Positions 15,020-16,874 of a DNA stretch of 16,874 nt are shown here, piece after piece. A program made the translations under genes and the position numbers. This DNA comes from Bacteroidales bacterium (lineage in GTDB: Bacteria; Bacteroidota; Bacteroidia; Bacteroidales; UBA932). Under the pieces are notes generated by a model that was given only the letters and a program-made list of their open reading frames with translations, did no database searches and had not been told where the DNA came from. Every line of letters starts with the position of its first letter. Position 1 is the stretch's first letter. The stretch lies in assembly GCA_017383945.1 (NCBI GenBank), contig JAFNUQ010000232.1:1-16874 (forward strand). Reading direction: 5' to 3'.

Positions 15020-15718
15020 TTATAGGTAGAATTCTTGGGTTAATGCGATATATTCCGCTGTTTTTTCTCCAGACGATAAAAGCACTAGTTTTTCCTCGTT
15101 TGGCGTTACTTTTCTGCGCGAGAGCTCAACAATAATGCGCTTTGCGGGCTTCTTCTCAGTTGTGTGTATCATCAAAATTCTGAATGGATATAAGCCCCAG
15201 CTGGCAGCTGTTCTGCGTAGTTTTACAAGACAGTCAGCAGGCAGAATCAAGGATATGCGACCTTGCTCACTGAGCTGCTCGCAGGCAATACGGCAGATGC
15301 TGTTGAGAGAGAGCGAGTCGTTATGTCTGGCGGTAGCTTCACGCTGATTGGGATTTTTTAACGAGCTCTCAAAGTACGGAGGATTGGAAACGATAAGGTC
15401 AAAGCTGTGCTTTGGGTGGAAGCTGAGTGCATCTTGATGCAGGGCTGTGAGCCTTTCTGCCCAAGGCGAATTGGCAAAGTTCTCTGCAGCTTCAAGGGCA
15501 GAAGCCTCGTCAATGTCGATACCGGTGATTTGTAGCTGCGGGCTTCTTTGCGCCACCATCAGTGCAATCACACCGGTGCCTGTGCCGAGGTCCAAGGCAT
15601 ATTGGTCTTCCGGCAGCAATGTAACGGCAGCGCCAAGCAGGACAGCATCCGTGCCCACCTTAAGCGCAGAGCGCACATTGCTCACGCTAAATTGCTTAAA
15701 TCTAAATGAAGAGTCCAT
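15020..15718 (-). CDS. trmN6: tRNA1(Val) (adenine(37)-N6)-methyltransferase
   Basis: This 232-residue class I SAM-dependent methyltransferase resembles E. coli TrmN6/YfiC. The N-terminal family signature is [10 protein letters not shown] followed by [11 protein letters not shown] (20-30). The SAM-binding motif is DLGTGTGV (43-50). Acidic Asp68/Asp70 follow at the end of the second strand. The N6-adenine motif is NPPYF (112-116). It would methylate N6 of A37 in tRNA1(Val). The gene begins inside the last 17 bases of lolD in another frame, so the two are cotranscribed and probably translationally coupled. The length is normal and no key residue is missing. Confidence 0.92.
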   Translation of the reverse strand: MDSSFRFKQFSVSNVRSALKVGTDAVLLGAAVTLLPEDQYALDLGTGTGVIALMVAQRSPQLQITGIDIDEASALEAAENFANSPWAERLTALHQDALSFHPKHSFDLIVSNPPYFESSLKNPNQREATARHNDSLSLNSICRIACEQLSEQGRISLILPADCLVKLRRTAASWGLYPFRILMIHTTEKKPAKRIIVELSRRKVTPNEEKLVLLSSGEKTAEYIALTQEFYL

Positions 15719-16349
15719 CCTGCATTCTCACGCAACTATCGCACATCTGCGCAAGTTGCTCGTCGTGTGTGACCAGCACTATCGTCTGACCTTTGTCGCG
15801 CAGGTTAAAGAAGATATTATGAATTTCCTGTTTTGTGACAGAATCTAGATTTCCCGTCGGCTCATCTGCAAATAGTACTGCCGGGTCATTGATGAGAGCG
15901 CGGGCAATCGCTACTCTCTGCTGCTCGCCGCCGGAAAGTTCAGATGGCTTGTGGGATAGACGTTCTTCAAGTCCAAGTTGGCAGAGAAGCTTTTCTGCTT
16001 TGATTCTGGCCTCTTTTGCAGATGTTCCGGCAATGAGTGCTGGCATCATCGCATTTTCCAATGCGGTGAATTCTGGAAGCAGATGGTGTGCCTGGAAGAC
16101 AAAGCCTAGTTTCTTACCTCTGAATAAAGAAATTTCATCTCCCTTGAGTTTAAGTACATCCACTCCATCAATAATGAGAGATCCTCTGTCTGGAGTTGAT
16201 AGAGTACCAAGAATCTGAAGAAGGGTAGACTTGCCGGCACCCGATGCGCCGACAATAGCGATAATTTTTCCCTTTTCAACGGAGAAATTTATCCCTTTTA
16301 GAACCTGAAGTTGTCCAAAAGACTTAACAATATCTTGTGCTTGTATCAT
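15702..16349 (-). CDS. lolD: ABC transporter ATP-binding protein, LolD/MacB family
   Basis: From the ATG at 16349 the protein has 215 residues. Ten more in-frame codons lead to an ATG at 16379, but they lie upstream of the -7 box. ABC ATPase motifs are complete: Walker [10 protein letters not shown] (34-42), Q-loop Gln86, signature LSGGEQQ (138-144), Walker B VLFADEPT (158-165) and switch His195. The overall sequence fits the LolD/MacB/FtsE group, and LolD powers lipoprotein release from the inner membrane for transport to the outer membrane. No LolC/LolE permease gene is adjacent; in many Bacteroidota the permease is elsewhere. A macrolide- or peptide-exporter role of the MacB type cannot be excluded from the ATPase alone. 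Confidence 0.85.
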   Translation of the reverse strand: MIQAQDIVKSFGQLQVLKGINFSVEKGKIIAIVGASGAGKSTLLQILGTLSTPDRGSLIIDGVDVLKLKGDEISLFRGKKLGFVFQAHHLLPEFTALENAMMPALIAGTSAKEARIKAEKLLCQLGLEERLSHKPSELSGGEQQRVAIARALINDPAVLFADEPTGNLDSVTKQEIHNIFFNLRDKGQTIVLVTHDEQLAQMCDSCVRMQDGLFI

Positions 16350-16357
16350 TATAAGTC

Positions 16358-16365
16358 CAAAATTA
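16358..16365 (-). promoter_or_regulatory. -7 box of lolD-trmN6
   Basis: On the minus strand TAATTTTG matches TAnnTTTG exactly, with eight bases before the start at 16349. This excludes the longer open frame starting at 16379 and implies a nearly leaderless transcript. Confidence 0.5.
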
Positions 16366-16385
16366 GTAAAAAACTTCAATAAAAA

Positions 16386-16416
16386 TTTGCAGAACCAAAA
16401 AAGTAATGTATCTTTG
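16386..16416 (+). promoter_or_regulatory. Promoter of tRNA-Pro
   Basis: TTTG (16386-16389) and TATCTTTG (16409-16416) are separated by 19 bases. This is the best match in the window to the full Bacteroidota -33/-7 consensus. The mature tRNA begins 21 bases after the -7 box ends. Confidence 0.8.
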
Positions 16417-16436
16417 CAATCCCAAATGAGGGATTT

Positions 16437-16510
16437 CGGGGTGTGGCGCAGTTGGCTAGCGCATCTGGTTTGGGACCAGAGGGTCCTGTGTTCGAGTCAC
16501 AGTACCCCGA
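16437..16510 (+). tRNA. tRNA-Pro (anticodon UGG)
   Basis: The 74-base sequence folds into a full cloverleaf. The seven-base-pair acceptor stem pairs 16437-16443 with 16503-16509, with one G-U pair at its inner end. The anticodon stem TCTGG/CCAGA encloses the loop TTTGGGA, giving anticodon TGG. The T arm is CTGTG-TTCGAGT-CACAG. The discriminator is A16510. The 3' CCA is not encoded and must be added enzymatically. A C at position 1 with discriminator A is usual for bacterial tRNA-Pro. The UGG isoacceptor can read most or all CCN codons. Confidence 0.95.
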
Positions 16511-16516
16511 CTTAAT

Positions 16517-16549
16517 AAAAAACCTGCTGATTTTTCAGCAGGTTTTTTT
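16517..16549 (+). terminator. Intrinsic terminator of tRNA-Pro
   Basis: Arms 16521-16530 and 16535-16544 pair perfectly over ten bases around a TTTT loop. The stem can extend four more A-T pairs and is followed by a T run on the plus strand. The flanking A run means it could also work in the opposite direction. It starts seven bases after the tRNA. Confidence 0.9.
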
Positions 16550-16633
16550 GTCTTTTTGCTCAAAGCGCGATATAATTGACAAAAATGGTTGGTAAAACCG
16601 CTGTAACTTGATTATATTCATACACTTACATAA

Positions 16634-16659
16634 ATTAGATGAAAACGGTTTCATCTAAT
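16634..16659. repeat. Perfect 11-bp inverted repeat overlapping the transposase start codon
   Basis: ATTAGATGAAA (16634-16644) and TTTCATCTAAT (16649-16659) pair perfectly around the loop ACGG. The last two bases of the right arm are the A and T of the transposase ATG at 16658. In the mRNA this hairpin would hide the start codon; in DNA it could be an operator. Confidence 0.7.
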
Positions 16660-16874
16660 GAGTGATAATCCAAAAATAAGAAGGCGTTTACGCTGCCCCA
16701 GTTGTGGGTCTTTAGACGCTTTAAAATGGGGCGTTCGCAATGGCGTCTAGCGCTATAAGTGCAGGAACTGTCAATCCCTATTTTCTGCCAGACGCAAGGA
16801 AATCTCCAAATCAAACAGGTTCATCTGGTTCAAGAAGTGGGTCTTAGGAAAGATGACAGTTGAAGACATAGCCG
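16658..16874 (+). pseudogene. IS transposase with N-terminal zinc ribbon, 5' part, interrupted by an amber codon
   Basis: Reading from the ATG at 16658 gives 30 codons, then TAG at 16748-16750, then 41 more open codons to the window edge in the same frame. Before the stop is CPSCGSLDALKWGVRNGV. After it comes RYKCRNCQSLFSARRK and then NRFIWFKKWVLGKMTVEDIA. The two CxxC pairs form a zinc ribbon split by the stop. The downstream part matches the start of the helix-turn-helix region in zinc-ribbon transposases of the IS256-variant type common in Bacteroidota. The usual residue at the stop is probably Gln (CAG), one base from TAG. TAG ends other genes here (lolD, fabI and the AI-2E permease), so reassignment is unlikely. 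The left end of the element should lie in 16550-16633, but no terminal repeat could be identified. Confidence 0.72.

Noticed and set aside
16576..16581. TTGACA as a sigma-70 -35 element for the transposase
   Set aside because: Promoters elsewhere in the window follow the Bacteroidota TTTG/TAnnTTTG pattern, and no matching -10 at 17 bases leads to a gene start.
16748..16750. Genome-wide reassignment of TAG to an amino acid
   Set aside because: TAG terminates the lolD, fabI and AI-2E permease genes at positions that give family-typical lengths, so TAG reads as stop here.
1..16874. CRISPR array, rRNA genes, prophage or replication origin
   Set aside because: No regularly spaced repeats, rRNA-like sequence, phage structural genes or origin-like box clusters were seen by reading; no search was run.

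Overview
The window looks like a chromosomal segment of a Bacteroidota bacterium, most likely order Bacteroidales. Promoters follow the Bacteroidota pattern (a -7 box of the form TAnnTTTG, once with a well-spaced TTTG -33 box). Shine-Dalgarno sequences are not evident. The ECF sigma factor is paired with an anti-sigma/beta-barrel protein of a type known from Bacteroides. I cannot name a genus. Most of the window is compact housekeeping DNA, with mobile-element remnants at both ends.

Layout. Positions 1-77 (minus) hold the N-terminus of an Rpn/PD-(D/E)XK nuclease family 'transposase'. Then come yifB/comM (minus), tsaE (plus, t6A tRNA modification), an unrecognised lipoprotein (minus), and a translationally coupled sigma factor/dual-membrane anti-sigma pair (4627-5187 and 3452-4627, minus) ending at a hairpin terminator. 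Divergently, a secreted TPR protein and a degenerate LytM/EnvC protein form a plus-strand pair. They converge on an Sfp-type phosphopantetheinyl transferase (minus). That gene shares an intergenic promoter region with a strongly codon-biased malate dehydrogenase gene (plus, with its own terminator), followed by an AI-2E/PerM family permease (plus).

A tightly packed minus-strand block from 14841 to 10674 carries an acyl-CoA/acyl-ACP ligase, FabF, FabZ and FabI. Together these cover acyl activation, condensation, dehydration and enoyl reduction. No ACP, FabD, FabG or FabH is in the window, so the carrier and ketoreductase must be elsewhere; the phosphopantetheinyl transferase would supply holo-ACP. 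Upstream lie trmN6 and lolD (minus, overlapping by 17 bases). A tRNA-Pro(UGG) gene follows with its own promoter and terminator, and then the 5' part of a zinc-ribbon IS transposase carrying an in-frame amber codon.

I do not see an undescribed multi-gene system. The points most worth a second look are: the sigma/dual-membrane anti-sigma module; four genes whose -7 box lies only 8-10 bases before the ATG (a leaderless-mRNA layout); the amber-interrupted transposase with a hairpin over its start codon; the repeat-rich leader of the acyl-ligase/fab block; and three convergent gene pairs whose stop regions overlap.
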